Shown here: positions 7,161 to 15,813 of the stretch, one piece after another | Layout of the letters: each line of letters starts with the position of its first letter | How positions within the stretch are numbered: the first letter of the stretch is position 1 | Position numbers and translations under genes: made by a program | Notes under the pieces: model-generated | Database searches by the model: none | The model's input: the letters and a program-made list of their open reading frames with translations, nothing else | Told to the model about the DNA's origin: nothing | Assembly: GCA_008711135.1 (NCBI GenBank) | Contig: VUAW01000006.1 | Location: 143,551-207,550 of the forward strand | Direction of reading: 5' to 3' | DNA: 64,000 nucleotides | From: Rhodobacteraceae bacterium LNNU 3342 | Lineage (GTDB): Bacteria; Pseudomonadota; Alphaproteobacteria; Rhodobacterales; Rhodobacteraceae

Positions 7161-10013
7161 TCAGACAGCACTTCTCCGTGCCGGCGGCGCGGCGTCGAAA
7201 GGCGCGTTCCGGGCAAGAAGCGAGATCATGGCCGCTTCGTCCACAGGCGGGCACAGCAGGTATCCCTGGACATCGTCGCAGCCAACCCGTTTCAGGTGAT
7301 CGTACTGCGCCTCTGTCTCCACCCCTTCCGCGACCACGCGTTTCCCCAGCCTGTGCCCAAGGTCGACGATCGCCTCGATCAAAGTGTCGTCGTCCCTGCG
7401 CCCGATGCGCGACACGAACGACCGGTCGATCTTGATCTTGGAAATCGGCAGCCGTGCAAGGTAGCTGAGCGAGGAAAAACCCTTGCCGAAATCGTCGATG
7501 GCAAGGCTGATGTTCCGGGACCCGACCGTCTGCAGGAAATGCTGGACCGAAGGTGAATCGAAATCCATCAGAAGCCCCTCGGTTATCTCCAGCTCCAGCG
7601 GGGGGCTGGCGTCGGACTGGCTCAGGGCACCATCCAGGACGCTGGCGAAATCCTCGGCATTCACCTCTGCGGGCGAAACGTTCACCGCGATGCGGATCAG
7701 GTGGCCCTGCGCCTTCCACCGCGCCTGCTGGCGGCAGGCCTCTTGCAGGATCCACGACCCCAGCGGGCGGATCAGCCCCGAAGTTTCGGCTACCGGAATG
7801 AACGCGCCCGGCAGCATGAGGCCCTTTTCGGGATGATCCCACCGCACAAGCGCCTCGATCGCCCGGATCCGTCCAGTCGCGATCTCGACCTGCGGCTGGT
7901 AGTGCAACCGCAGCTCGTTCCTCTCGATCGCCCGGCGCAGCTCGGTCTCGACCCGCGCGCGCCCCGTTGCCGCGGTGGCAAGCTCTTCCTCGAAAAAGCA
8001 CAACCGGCTGTCAGACGCCTGCTCCTTGGCCTTGTAAAGCGCCAGGTCGGCGCAGCGGACAAGGTCGCTCATCTCTCCGGCATCATCCGGAAAGGTCGCG
8101 ATGCCAAAGCTCGCGCCGACGTTGATCGGGTGATCCACGATCATGGCAGGACGGACAAGCGCCGCGCGGAGGCGCCGGGCGATGGGCTCGACATCGCAGC
8201 GCGACCGGATATTGGCAAGGATGACCGCGAATTCATCCCCACCCAGCCGCGCTGCCGTGTCGCGGCCTCGGATGGCGCCCGAAATGCGCGCCCCAACGAC
8301 CTTCAGCAACTCGTCCCCCACCATGTGGCCCAGCGTGTCGTTGACGAACTTGAACCGGTCGAGGTCCACCATCACCAGCGCGACATGCGTGCCGTCCCTC
8401 TGGGCCTGCGACAGCGCCTCGGACAGCCGGGTGCTGAACAGGGTCCGGTTGGGCAGTTCCGTCAGCGGATCGTGGAAGGCAAGGTGCCGGACGGTCTGTT
8501 CCGCCTCTTTCCGCGCGGTGATGTCAAAGATCATCCCCGACACCTGCCGCACCGCGCCCAGCGGATCACGTTCCACCGCATGGGTCAGCACCCGCGCCCA
8601 AACCCAATGGCCGTCCCGGTGCTTCATCCGCATGTCGATCTCGTGCCCCGGCTGCTGCCCGCTCAGGAAGGCGTCATAAGATTGCTGCCATGCCGCAAGA
8701 TCCTCCGGGTGGATCTGCTCCCGGAACCAGTGTTCAAGCTCGGTCGTCGCAACGGGAACCTCGGTATAGCCAAGAATCTCGCAGGCGCGGGGGCTGACAT
8801 AGACCTCCTCCGTAAGCGGCTCGCGGTACTCGAAGACGCCGCCGCCGCTTGCCTCGATGGCCATGGAAAGGCGCTGCTCGCTCCGCCGCAGGGCCCGCTC
8901 GGCCTCCTCTCGCTCGGTCCGGTCACGAAGGATACCGGTGTAGAAACGCTGCCTGCCCGACCACCATTCGGCAACGGCCAGTTCGACCGGGAAGGTGGTG
9001 CCATCCCTGCGGCGGCCCTCGACCTCGCGCCCGATGCCGATCACGCGGCGTTCTCCGGTCCGGTGATACCGCGCCAGATAGCCGTCATGGGCGGCGCGAT
9101 GCATGTCGGGCATCAGCATGCTGACGTTCGACCCCACGGCCTCGGCCGCCGTGTAGCCAAAGGTGCGTTCCGCAGCAGAGTTGAAGGAAACGATGCACCC
9201 CTCCCGGTCGGTGACGATGATCGGGTCCACCGCGGTATCGACGATGGACTGGTAACGCGCCTGCTCCCTCGCGATGGACTGGACGGCGCGCCAGCGTTCC
9301 AGCAACGACCCCACGATGATCCACAGAAAGATGCCGACCGCCCCCAGCGTCGCGGCAAGCGCAAGAAGGGAACCCGGCACCGCGATGGCCGAACGCACCG
9401 GCACCTCATGCACGGCGCCGATATGCGCGGCGGCCATGCCAATGTAATGCAGCCCCGCAACGCCGGCGCCAAGCACGACGGCGCCCACCACCCCCTGGAC
9501 GATGCTCAGTTGCCGGAACGCCAGCCACAGCGCGAGGGTGGAGGTGGCAAGCGCGCAAAGCACCGAAACCGCCAGCAGCCCGGGGTCATAGGACATCTCT
9601 GCCGGCATCTCCATGCCCGCCATGCCGATATAGTGCATGGCGCCGACGCCCGCACCGGTGATGGTTCCGGCGGCAGGAATCGTCCACCACCTTGTGCTGC
9701 GCCGCGCGGCCAGACTGAACCCGCACCACGATGCGGCCAGCACCGCCAGCAGCGACACCAGCGTCAGCGTCACGTCATAGGAAACCGGGACCGGCGCCTG
9801 GTAGGCCAGCATGCCGACAAAGTGCATGCTCCACACCCCCGCCGCGAAGACAAGCGCGGCGGCGGTGATCCAGGCAAACCGATAGGTGCCCGCCCGCGCG
9901 CGCGACGCCAGATCAAGCGCCGCATAGGCGCCGGCAATCGCGATGATGACCGATGCACATACAAGAAACCCGTTGAAACTGCCGGGACTGGTTACGAATT
10001 CGTGGCTGTTCAT
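7161..10013 (-). CDS. Membrane MHYT-PAS-PAS-GGDEF-EAL cyclic-di-GMP turnover protein
   Basis: A 950-residue inner-membrane signalling protein. Residues about 10-235 form a seven-helix MHYT sensor with its three marker motifs (MHFVGM at 63, MHYIGM at 126, LHYIGM at 188), thought to bind copper, haem or a gas in relatives. Two PAS domains follow at about 255-370 and 380-505. The diguanylate cyclase domain has an intact GGDEF at 591-595 and an RGRD inhibitory I-site five residues before it. The phosphodiesterase domain has an intact EAL at 720-722 and the later EITEG and IDDFGKGFSSL motifs. Both catalytic halves therefore look competent, so the net direction cannot be predicted. It stands alone, with no operon partner. 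It probably links an extracytoplasmic or redox cue to biofilm or motility. Confidence 0.95.
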   Translation of the reverse strand: MNSHEFVTSPGSFNGFLVCASVIIAIAGAYAALDLASRARAGTYRFAWITAAALVFAAGVWSMHFVGMLAYQAPVPVSYDVTLTLVSLLAVLAASWCGFSLAARRSTRWWTIPAAGTITGAGVGAMHYIGMAGMEMPAEMSYDPGLLAVSVLCALATSTLALWLAFRQLSIVQGVVGAVVLGAGVAGLHYIGMAAAHIGAVHEVPVRSAIAVPGSLLALAATLGAVGIFLWIIVGSLLERWRAVQSIAREQARYQSIVDTAVDPIIVTDREGCIVSFNSAAERTFGYTAAEAVGSNVSMLMPDMHRAAHDGYLARYHRTGERRVIGIGREVEGRRRDGTTFPVELAVAEWWSGRQRFYTGILRDRTEREEAERALRRSEQRLSMAIEASGGGVFEYREPLTEEVYVSPRACEILGYTEVPVATTELEHWFREQIHPEDLAAWQQSYDAFLSGQQPGHEIDMRMKHRDGHWVWARVLTHAVERDPLGAVRQVSGMIFDITARKEAEQTVRHLAFHDPLTELPNRTLFSTRLSEALSQAQRDGTHVALVMVDLDRFKFVNDTLGHMVGDELLKVVGARISGAIRGRDTAARLGGDEFAVILANIRSRCDVEPIARRLRAALVRPAMIVDHPINVGASFGIATFPDDAGEMSDLVRCADLALYKAKEQASDSRLCFFEEELATAATGRARVETELRRAIERNELRLHYQPQVEIATGRIRAIEALVRWDHPEKGLMLPGAFIPVAETSGLIRPLGSWILQEACRQQARWKAQGHLIRIAVNVSPAEVNAEDFASVLDGALSQSDASPPLELEITEGLLMDFDSPSVQHFLQTVGSRNISLAIDDFGKGFSSLSYLARLPISKIKIDRSFVSRIGRRDDDTLIEAIVDLGHRLGKRVVAEGVETEAQYDHLKRVGCDDVQGYLLCPPVDEAAMISLLARNAPFDAAPPARRSAV

Positions 10014-10226
10014 GCGCCGGGCTGCCCACCTGATGATAGAGAGGACCTAATGCTCAAGGCCCCTCACACAACTCCCTCGGTACAAAAATGGCACCAGACA
10101 AGTTAAGGATGATCAGCCCGCGCGGCCGGGGACAGTCAATGCGCCACCCCGGCCGGCGGCGGAATGCCGCTGCCGGTCACGCATCTGCCGCGCCTGCGGG
10201 ACCTCATCGCCCTCTGCGGCAGGGCC

Positions 10227-10901
10227 TCAGCGGGTGTAGGCGCGCTGCCCCCGCACCTCCAGCCAGTTGGTCAGCCGCACCAGCGGCCAAAGGATCGCCA
10301 CATACATCAGCGCGGCCCCGATCAGCGGCGTGGGATTGGCGTAAAGCGCCTGCGCGTCAGTCGCCTGTTTAAGCAGCTCCGACGACGCCACGACCGAGGC
10401 CAGCGCCGTATCCTTCATCGCCGAAACGCAGTTCGAGGCATGCGGCGGAATGACGATCCGGAACGCCTGCGGCAGGATCACCTTGCGCATCGTCAGCCAG
10501 AACCCCAGCCCCAGCGCATCCGACGCCTCGAACTGCCCCTTGGGGATTGCCTGTATCCCCGCCCGCACCACCTCGGCGGTAAAGGCCGCCAGCACCATGA
10601 TCAGCGCCGCCGCCGCCGCGGCAAAGGACGACAGCACGATCCCGGCAAAGGGCAGGGCGTAATAGATCAGGATCAGCAGGACCAGCACCGGGATCGCCCG
10701 CACCAGGTCGATATAGACAACCGCCAGCAGCCGGAACGGCTTGGGCGCGTAAAGCCGCATCATGCAGATCAGCACGCCCAGGATCGACCCAAGCACGATC
10801 GCCGTCCCGCCCAAGGCCAGCGTGTACCACAGCCCCCGCAGCAGCATCGGAAACGCACGCGCCAGCACGTCGGTGTTGAAGAAGATGTCCAGCGCGTTCA
10901 T
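10227..10901 (-). CDS. Polar amino-acid ABC transporter permease (HisM/GlnP type)
   Basis: A 224-residue inner-membrane permease with about five helices. It opens with FPMLLRGLWYTLALGGTAIVLG-like family sequence and contains the EAA-type loop with SDALGLGFWLTMRKVILPQA, the docking site for the ATPase. It follows the binding-protein gene by 25 bp and is co-transcribed with it. No ATP-binding subunit is adjacent: the next leftward gene is the GGDEF-EAL protein. The ATPase must therefore be elsewhere or shared. The likely substrate is a polar amino acid or opine, judged by family only. Confidence 0.9.
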   Translation of the reverse strand: MNALDIFFNTDVLARAFPMLLRGLWYTLALGGTAIVLGSILGVLICMMRLYAPKPFRLLAVVYIDLVRAIPVLVLLILIYYALPFAGIVLSSFAAAAAALIMVLAAFTAEVVRAGIQAIPKGQFEASDALGLGFWLTMRKVILPQAFRIVIPPHASNCVSAMKDTALASVVASSELLKQATDAQALYANPTPLIGAALMYVAILWPLVRLTNWLEVRGQRAYTR

Positions 10902-10926
10902 GTCCGTCGCTTTCCGCTAGGTGTGG

Positions 10927-11733
10927 TCAATAGTTGCCCGGCGTGGGGATCGGCAGCGGCGTCACCGTCAGCCCGTCCGCAGGCGGCGGCGCACCCAGCC
11001 AGCGTTCGTACAGCGCGGCCATGGTCCCGTCGCGCTTCATCTCGCTGATGATCTCGTTCACCTGCTCCAGCATCGGCGAGTCCTTGGGCAGCATCATCGC
11101 GAACCGCTCTCCGGTGACGATCTCGTGGCTGACCTCGATCCCCTGCATTTGCGTCGCGGCATAGCGCAGGCCCACGGCATCATTCACCACCGCCTCTACC
11201 CGCCGGGTCATCAGGTCGGTCAGCATGTTCGCGGTGGTGTCATAGCTGTTGTTGGCGGCAAAGCCGATTTCCTCGGCCCGCTCATTCATCCAGCGTTCGG
11301 GAAAGGACGTGGCGATCGTCCCGATCCGCCGCCCGCGCAGGTCCTCAAGGCTCTGGATCTCGCTGCCCTCCAGCACCGCGACGCCAAGAGCCCCTTCGAC
11401 ATAGGGCTGCGTAAAGCTTTGCGATTCCAGCCGTTCGTCGGTGATCGTGAGGGATGAAATCACCATGTCCACCCGCCCCGAGGCCGCGGCCACGAACAGC
11501 GCGCGGAAGTCATAGCCCTCGATCTGCGCAGTGGTGCCCATTCGCGCGGCGATCTCGTTGACGATGTCCACCTCAAAGCCCTCGAACTCGCCCGTCTCGG
11601 TGCGGCTCTGCCAAGGCGGGTTGGCGGGGTAGGCCCCGACGCGAAGAACATCTTGCGCAAGGGCGGGCATGGCGCAAAGCCCGAGGGCAAGGCCGGTCAC
11701 GGCGCCCATCACAGCGCGGCGGTTGAGGATCAT
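10927..11733 (-). CDS. Polar amino-acid ABC transporter substrate-binding protein (SBP family 3)
   Basis: A 268-residue periplasmic protein with an N-terminal signal (MILNRRAVMGAVTGLALG) containing a twin arginine and ending near ALAQD. The family 3 features are GFEVDIVNEIAARMG near residue 53 and SLTITDERLESQSFTQPY, followed by the second lobe with LRGRRIGTIATSF. A GGGAGAAA ribosome site precedes the start. It is the first gene of a two-gene unit with the permease at 10227-10901. A TATAAC-like minus-10 is visible upstream on the minus strand but the minus-35 is unclear. The ligand is probably a polar amino acid. Confidence 0.9.
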   Translation of the reverse strand: MILNRRAVMGAVTGLALGLCAMPALAQDVLRVGAYPANPPWQSRTETGEFEGFEVDIVNEIAARMGTTAQIEGYDFRALFVAAASGRVDMVISSLTITDERLESQSFTQPYVEGALGVAVLEGSEIQSLEDLRGRRIGTIATSFPERWMNERAEEIGFAANNSYDTTANMLTDLMTRRVEAVVNDAVGLRYAATQMQGIEVSHEIVTGERFAMMLPKDSPMLEQVNEIISEMKRDGTMAALYERWLGAPPPADGLTVTPLPIPTPGNY

Positions 11734-12277
11734 GGTGTGTTTCTCCCGTTGTTGGTCTGGTTCTTGTTATAATCACTGGCCCCGCATCCCTTGGCGCCAC
11801 ATGGCCTTGCACCGGCGGGAACAGGCATCATGATCGGGCCGCGCGATCCGGGCAAGGCGCCCCTGCCCGCGTGGGTTCCGTTCGCGCCTGAAGGATTTCC
11901 GTCCGGCAACGGTCGCAAATACAGGCGCCCGTCAGCCACGGCATCGCACCGCCGCGTAAAGACGCCGCCATGCCACCGTTCACCAGTCATCCCTGCCCTA
12001 ACCTTCTGCACCTGGCTTCGGAACCGCCACACAAGCGGCTGCTGGACAAGCAAGGCAGGCGATGGGTTCACGATTCAGACATGTCCATGGGAAGCGGTTG
12101 ATGTCACACCCGAAAACTTTTTCACACCTAAAGCAAATCCGTCAACACCTCATCTTGGCCGCCCCCCATTTTCACCCCCTGACGCTTCCCTGGCGCGGCG
12201 CCTGCCTACGGCGTCATCAACCCGTGACCTTGCCTCGCCCCTCCGCTAGCGTGCGCGCGAACCAAAGGAGGACGTTC
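11734..12277. other. Divergent intergenic region between amino-acid ABC and Ldh2-type genes
   Basis: About 540 bp carry the promoters of both divergent units. No reading frame is supported. The long upstream extension of the dehydrogenase frame is not conserved-looking and has no ribosome site. No clear operator palindrome was found. Confidence 0.5.
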
Positions 12278-13321
12278 ATGACCCGCCCCATCCCCCACGA
12301 CACGCTGCGCGCCTTCGCGACCGAGACGTACCTGAAGCTCGGCATGCCAGAGGCTTCGGCCGCGCTGGTCGCTGACAGCCTTGTGCAGGCCGACCTCTGG
12401 GGGCACCAGTCGCACGGGCTCATGCGGCTGTTCTGGTACGGGCTGCGGCTGGAAAGCGGCGCGATGGACGCGACCGCCCTGCCAGAGGTGGCCGAAGAAC
12501 CCGGCGCGCTCAGCACCATCGACGGGCGGAACGGGGTCGGGCAGGTGGTCGCCAAGGCGGCCATGGAACAGGCGATCCGCGCGGCCAAGCGCCATGGCAT
12601 CGGCGCGGTGTCGGTGCGCAACTCCGGCCATTTCGGCATGGCGATGTACTACACGCGCATGGCGGCAGAGGCCGGCTGCATCGGGTTCCTCAGCTCGAAC
12701 GCAAGCCCGGCCATGGCCCCCTGGGGCGGGACGGAGAAGCGGGTCGGCAACAACCCGTGGTCCTGGGCCGCGCCTGCGGGGCAACACGCGCCCTTCGTGC
12801 TGGACATCGCGAACACCGCCGTGGCGCGCGGCAAGCTCTATCTCGCCCGGCAGAGAGGAGAGGCAATCCCCCAAGGCTGGGCCATGGACGCCGAGGGACG
12901 CCCCACCACCGATGCCGTCGCGGGCATCGCCGGGACGATCCTGCCGATGGCCGGCCACAAGGGCTATGCGATCTCGGTCATGATGGATGTGCTGTCGGGG
13001 GTGCTGTCGGGCAGCGGCTTTGGCAGCGCGATCACCGGGCCTTACGTGCCGACAGGGGAAAGCGGCGTCGGCCACCTCGCCATCGCCATCGACGTCAACG
13101 CGACGCGCCCGCTGGCCGAGTTCGAAGCCGACATGGAGCGCCTCATCGCCGAGCTGAAAAGCGCCCCCAGGGCGCCGGGCGTCGACGACATCTTCTACCC
13201 CGGAGAGATCGAGGCCCGCAACGACACCCGCGGCCGCGCCGAAGGCCTCTCCCTGCCAGAGGCCACGCTGGAAACGCTCCGCGAAGAGGCCGCCAAACGC
13301 GGGATCAGCGTCCCGTTCTAG
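12278..13321 (+). CDS. Ldh2 family NAD(P)-dependent oxidoreductase (malate/L-lactate/ureidoglycolate dehydrogenase type)
   Basis: A 347-residue cytoplasmic dehydrogenase. The start at 12278 has an AAAGGAGG ribosome site. Family landmarks are the early helix with ASAALVADSLVQADLWGHQSHG (conserved HxSHG-like region), the central VSVRNSGHFGMAMYYTRMA with the conserved His, SNASPAMAPWGG, and the glycine-rich MAGHKGYAISVMMDVLSG. The family reduces 2-oxoacids or delta-1-piperideine-2-carboxylate to hydroxy or imino products using NAD(P)H. The start MTRPIPHDTLRAFATETYLKLG is typical of this group. It stands alone between the amino-acid ABC unit and a small RHH operon, so the substrate is not indicated by context. 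Confidence 0.9.
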   Translation: MTRPIPHDTLRAFATETYLKLGMPEASAALVADSLVQADLWGHQSHGLMRLFWYGLRLESGAMDATALPEVAEEPGALSTIDGRNGVGQVVAKAAMEQAIRAAKRHGIGAVSVRNSGHFGMAMYYTRMAAEAGCIGFLSSNASPAMAPWGGTEKRVGNNPWSWAAPAGQHAPFVLDIANTAVARGKLYLARQRGEAIPQGWAMDAEGRPTTDAVAGIAGTILPMAGHKGYAISVMMDVLSGVLSGSGFGSAITGPYVPTGESGVGHLAIAIDVNATRPLAEFEADMERLIAELKSAPRAPGVDDIFYPGEIEARNDTRGRAEGLSLPEATLETLREEAAKRGISVPF

Positions 13322-13390
13322 AGGAACAGAGACCTCAGGAACCTGCTCCTGATTATGCCGCAGCGTGCCGGTCCCGCCCCCCATCGCGCC

Positions 13391-13420
13391 TTGACGATGC
13401 GCAGATCATACACATATTCT
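13391..13420 (+). promoter_or_regulatory. Predicted promoter of the RHH / small membrane protein pair
   Basis: TTGACG at 13391-13396 and TATTCT at 13415-13420 are separated by 18 bases, about 35 bp upstream of the RHH gene start and its GGAGG ribosome site. Confidence 0.5.
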
Positions 13421-13452
13421 GCACATCAAACGCGCATAGAACGGAGGCTTTC

Positions 13453-13662
13453 ATGAGTGTTCGCCTGAACCTCGTCCTCTCGGACGACCTCAACCGCGAG
13501 ATCGAGAAACTGGTTTCCGAAAGCGAAACCAGCAAAAGCGAGATCATCCGCAAGTCGCTGCAGCTTTATCTTGCCGCACAGGATGGCAAGCAGCGCGGCC
13601 TGAAGCTGGGGCTGGTAGAGCCGCAGAGCCAGAAGATGCAGACCGAGTTCATCGGCCTGTGA
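13453..13662 (+). CDS. Ribbon-helix-helix (CopG-like) small DNA-binding protein
   Basis: A 69-residue protein starting at the ATG at 13453 behind a GGAGG ribosome site. The first strand VRLNLVLSDD and the helices DLNREIEKLVSE and SKSEIIRKSLQLYLA match the ribbon-helix-helix fold used by CopG/Arc repressors and antitoxins. The C-terminal 25 residues are a polar tail. Its stop overlaps the GTG start of the next small gene, so the two are translationally coupled. It probably represses its own promoter. An antitoxin role is possible, but the partner looks like a membrane protein and not a known toxin. Confidence 0.75.
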   Translation: MSVRLNLVLSDDLNREIEKLVSESETSKSEIIRKSLQLYLAAQDGKQRGLKLGLVEPQSQKMQTEFIGL

Positions 13663-13925
13663 GCACGATCGACCTCAACACCCCACCACCGAGCCACAAT
13701 TTCAAGGTCTCGGTGCAGCCGGACGAAACACGGGCCGAGGTGTTGGTCCGGCTGCTCAAGGATCTCATCCTTTTCGCGGTGGCCATCGGCTTCGTGGGGA
13801 TCGTGGCATGGATCTGCCTCGACACGCTCCGCTCGGCAGAGGCGTCGGCGGACGAAAAGCGATGGGCGCAGTCCGTCATCTCGGCGGCGACGGGCGGGAT
13901 CATCGGCTACCTGATCCGGCGATAA
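13659..13925 (+). CDS. Small inner-membrane protein of unknown function, coupled to RHH gene
   Basis: An 88-residue protein with a GTG start that overlaps the RHH stop (GTGA). The first 30 residues are polar, a strong membrane helix lies at about 34-53 (DLILFAVAIGFVGIVAWICL), a charged link follows (SADEKRWAQ), and a weaker second helix with SAATGGIIGYLIRR ends the protein. The layout is similar to small holin-like or membrane-anchored accessory proteins, but no family is recognised. The tight coupling to an RHH regulator suggests a self-regulated two-gene module. Confidence 0.65.
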   Translation: MSTIDLNTPPPSHNFKVSVQPDETRAEVLVRLLKDLILFAVAIGFVGIVAWICLDTLRSAEASADEKRWAQSVISAATGGIIGYLIRR

Positions 13926-13931
13926 TGTGCA

Positions 13932-13952
13932 GGGGGCCTTCGTGCGGCCCCC
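13932..13952. terminator. Bidirectional stem-loop between convergent genes
   Basis: Perfect 7-bp GC arms (GGGGGCC / GGCCCCC) with a 7-base loop lie between the stop of the small membrane protein and the stop of the TRAP DctM gene. No long U tract is present. Confidence 0.6.
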
Positions 13953-13956
13953 GGCG

Positions 13957-15252
13957 TTACAGGTTCGGCAGCCACAGCACCAGCGCCGGGAACGCGATCA
14001 ACAGCGCCACGTGCAGCACATCCGCCCCCACGAAGGGCAGCGCCCCGCGGAAGATCCGGTTCAGCGGCACGTCCTTGACCACCCCCGACAGGATATAGAC
14101 GTTCATCCCCACCGGCGGCGTGATCAGCGCGATTTCCGTCATCCGCACCACCAGCACCCCGAACAGCACCGCATCGAACCCCAGCGTCGTCACCAGCGGA
14201 AAGAACAGCGGGATCGTCAGCGTCATCATGGCCGAAGCATCAAGCACCATCCCCAGCACCAGGTAGACCCCCAGCACCAGCAGCAGGACCACCATCGGGG
14301 AAAAGCCACCATCCGTCACGAAGCGGACGATATGCATCGGGATGGTGCTGGCTGTGATGAAGCTGTTGAAGACCAGCGCGCCGAACAGGATGCCAAAGAT
14401 CATGCCCGTGGTGCGCAGCGTCGCATAGATCGCGTGGCGCGTCGCGGCCCAGGTCAGCCGCCGCCGCGCCAGCGACACGATGATCGCGCCAAAGGCGCCG
14501 ATCGCCCCGGCCTCGGTGGGCGTGAACCAGCCAAAGATGATCCCGCCCATGATCAGCGCGAACAGCGCCACCACCTCTGCCGTGCGGCCAAAAGAGGTGA
14601 TCTTTTCCCGCAGCGTGAACCGGGGGCCGCGGGGGCCGGCATTCGGGTCGAACCGGCACCAGATGGCGATGGTGACGATATAGAACAGCGCCAGCAGGAT
14701 GCCCGGGATGATCCCCGCCGCGAACATCTTGCCGATCGAGGTCTCGGTCAAAATGCCATAGATGATGAACATGCCGCTGGGCGGGATCAGCGCGCCGATC
14801 GTCCCCCCCGCCACGACACTGCCCGAGGCGAGCGAGATGTCATAGTTGTGCTTGCGCATCTCCGGCATGGCGACAAGACCCATGGTCGCCGTGGTCGCAA
14901 GGCTCGACGCGCTGACGGCCGCGAATCCCGAGGACGCGCCGATGGTCGCCATGGCCAGCCCGCCGCGCTGCCGCCCCAGCCACTTCGCCGCTGTATCGTA
15001 CAGGTCCCGCCCGATGCCCGAGGCGAACAGAAGATGCGCCATGAACAGGAACAGCGGGATCGTCCCGATCGCGTGGTTGGTCGCGATGTTGTAGGACGAC
15101 ACCCCGATCCGCACGATGGCCGCATCAAAGCTGATCAGCATGGCGAACCCGGTAAAGCCCACCAGCCCCATGGCAAAGCCGATAGGCATGCCAAACCCGA
15201 TGAAACCGAACAGGACGGTCAGCCCGATGAACCCAAGGGCAACTGGCGTCAT
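13957..15252 (-). CDS. TRAP transporter large permease (DctM type)
   Basis: A 431-residue inner-membrane protein with about 12 helices, the ion-coupled translocation subunit of a TRAP transporter. The start at 15252 (MTPVALGFIGL) overlaps the DctQ stop (ATGA). Family motifs seen are GFAAVSASSLATTATMGLVAMPEM, GTIGALIPPSGMFIIYG and the C-terminal ALITPPVGMNVYILSGV. It works with the DctQ and DctP genes directly upstream. It ends convergently to the RHH unit, so it is the last gene of the TRAP part of the MarR-controlled leftward unit. The substrate is probably an organic acid, in keeping with the CoA-transferase genes upstream. Confidence 0.93.
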   Translation of the reverse strand: MTPVALGFIGLTVLFGFIGFGMPIGFAMGLVGFTGFAMLISFDAAIVRIGVSSYNIATNHAIGTIPLFLFMAHLLFASGIGRDLYDTAAKWLGRQRGGLAMATIGASSGFAAVSASSLATTATMGLVAMPEMRKHNYDISLASGSVVAGGTIGALIPPSGMFIIYGILTETSIGKMFAAGIIPGILLALFYIVTIAIWCRFDPNAGPRGPRFTLREKITSFGRTAEVVALFALIMGGIIFGWFTPTEAGAIGAFGAIIVSLARRRLTWAATRHAIYATLRTTGMIFGILFGALVFNSFITASTIPMHIVRFVTDGGFSPMVVLLLVLGVYLVLGMVLDASAMMTLTIPLFFPLVTTLGFDAVLFGVLVVRMTEIALITPPVGMNVYILSGVVKDVPLNRIFRGALPFVGADVLHVALLIAFPALVLWLPNL

Positions 15253-15764
15253 AGCTTGTTTTCCAGCCTTTCTTCTTCTTCCACCGACCGCCCCGACCAC
15301 AGCTTGATCGCCTGCCAGAACAGCACGATGCAGAACAGGGCAAGCGCGCCGGCCATTGTCCAGCGGAACGGGGCGACGGGCACATTGATGATGGGCGACA
15401 ACTCCCCCTGCGCCCCGCGGCGGATGGCCTCGCGCACGGTGGCCCAGGTGACGGCCACCCAGAACAGGCTGCCAAGCGCCAGCATCGTTCCGTGGATCGC
15501 CATGCGCAGCCGGTTGTTGCGGATCAGATCCACGAACAGCGACACGCGGGTATGTTCGCTTCGTATCGCCGCATAGGCGAGGGACAGGCTGATCGCCGGG
15601 ATCAGCAGCAGTTCTGCCAGAGAATAGGTGCCGGGAAAGGCCACGCCAAGCGCCCGGAACACGACCGTCACCACCGTCAGCGCCATAAGCGCAAGGATCG
15701 CCGCCACCCCGACCAGCGCCGCCAGCGAACAGACATGATGCAGGATGCGATCAATGCGCTTCAT
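15249..15764 (-). CDS. TRAP transporter small permease (DctQ type)
   Basis: A 171-residue four-helix membrane protein beginning MKRIDRILHHVCSLAALVG. The DctQ pattern is present: the first two helices flank a VVTVVFRALG turn, then TYSLAELLLIPAISL and a polar loop EHTRVSLFVD. The start at 15764 was chosen because the upstream extension overlaps a stem-loop and lacks membrane character. It overlaps DctM by 4 bp and lies 50 bp after DctP. Confidence 0.9.
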   Translation of the reverse strand: MKRIDRILHHVCSLAALVGVAAILALMALTVVTVVFRALGVAFPGTYSLAELLLIPAISLSLAYAAIRSEHTRVSLFVDLIRNNRLRMAIHGTMLALGSLFWVAVTWATVREAIRRGAQGELSPIINVPVAPFRWTMAGALALFCIVLFWQAIKLWSGRSVEEEERLENKL

Positions 15765-15788
15765 GATGACTCCGCCTGTTTGGGAAAT

Positions 15789-15806
15789 GCCGCCCGCGCG
15801 GGCGGC
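15789..15806 (-). terminator. Perfect GC palindrome between dctP and dctQ-type genes
   Basis: GCCGCCCGC directly followed by GCGGGCGGC is a perfect 18-bp palindrome in the gap after the DctP stop. Such a structure could stabilise the upstream message or attenuate transcription, giving more binding protein than permease. It lacks a U tract. Confidence 0.5.
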
Positions 15807-15813
15807 GTTGGGT

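Noticed and set aside
7701..10106. An 801-residue rightward frame opposite the GGDEF-EAL gene
   Set aside because: Low-complexity basic composition; the opposite strand has all domain motifs.
12206..13384. Leftward 392-residue frame opposite the Ldh2 gene
   Set aside because: No motif; the rightward frame has a ribosome site and family signatures.
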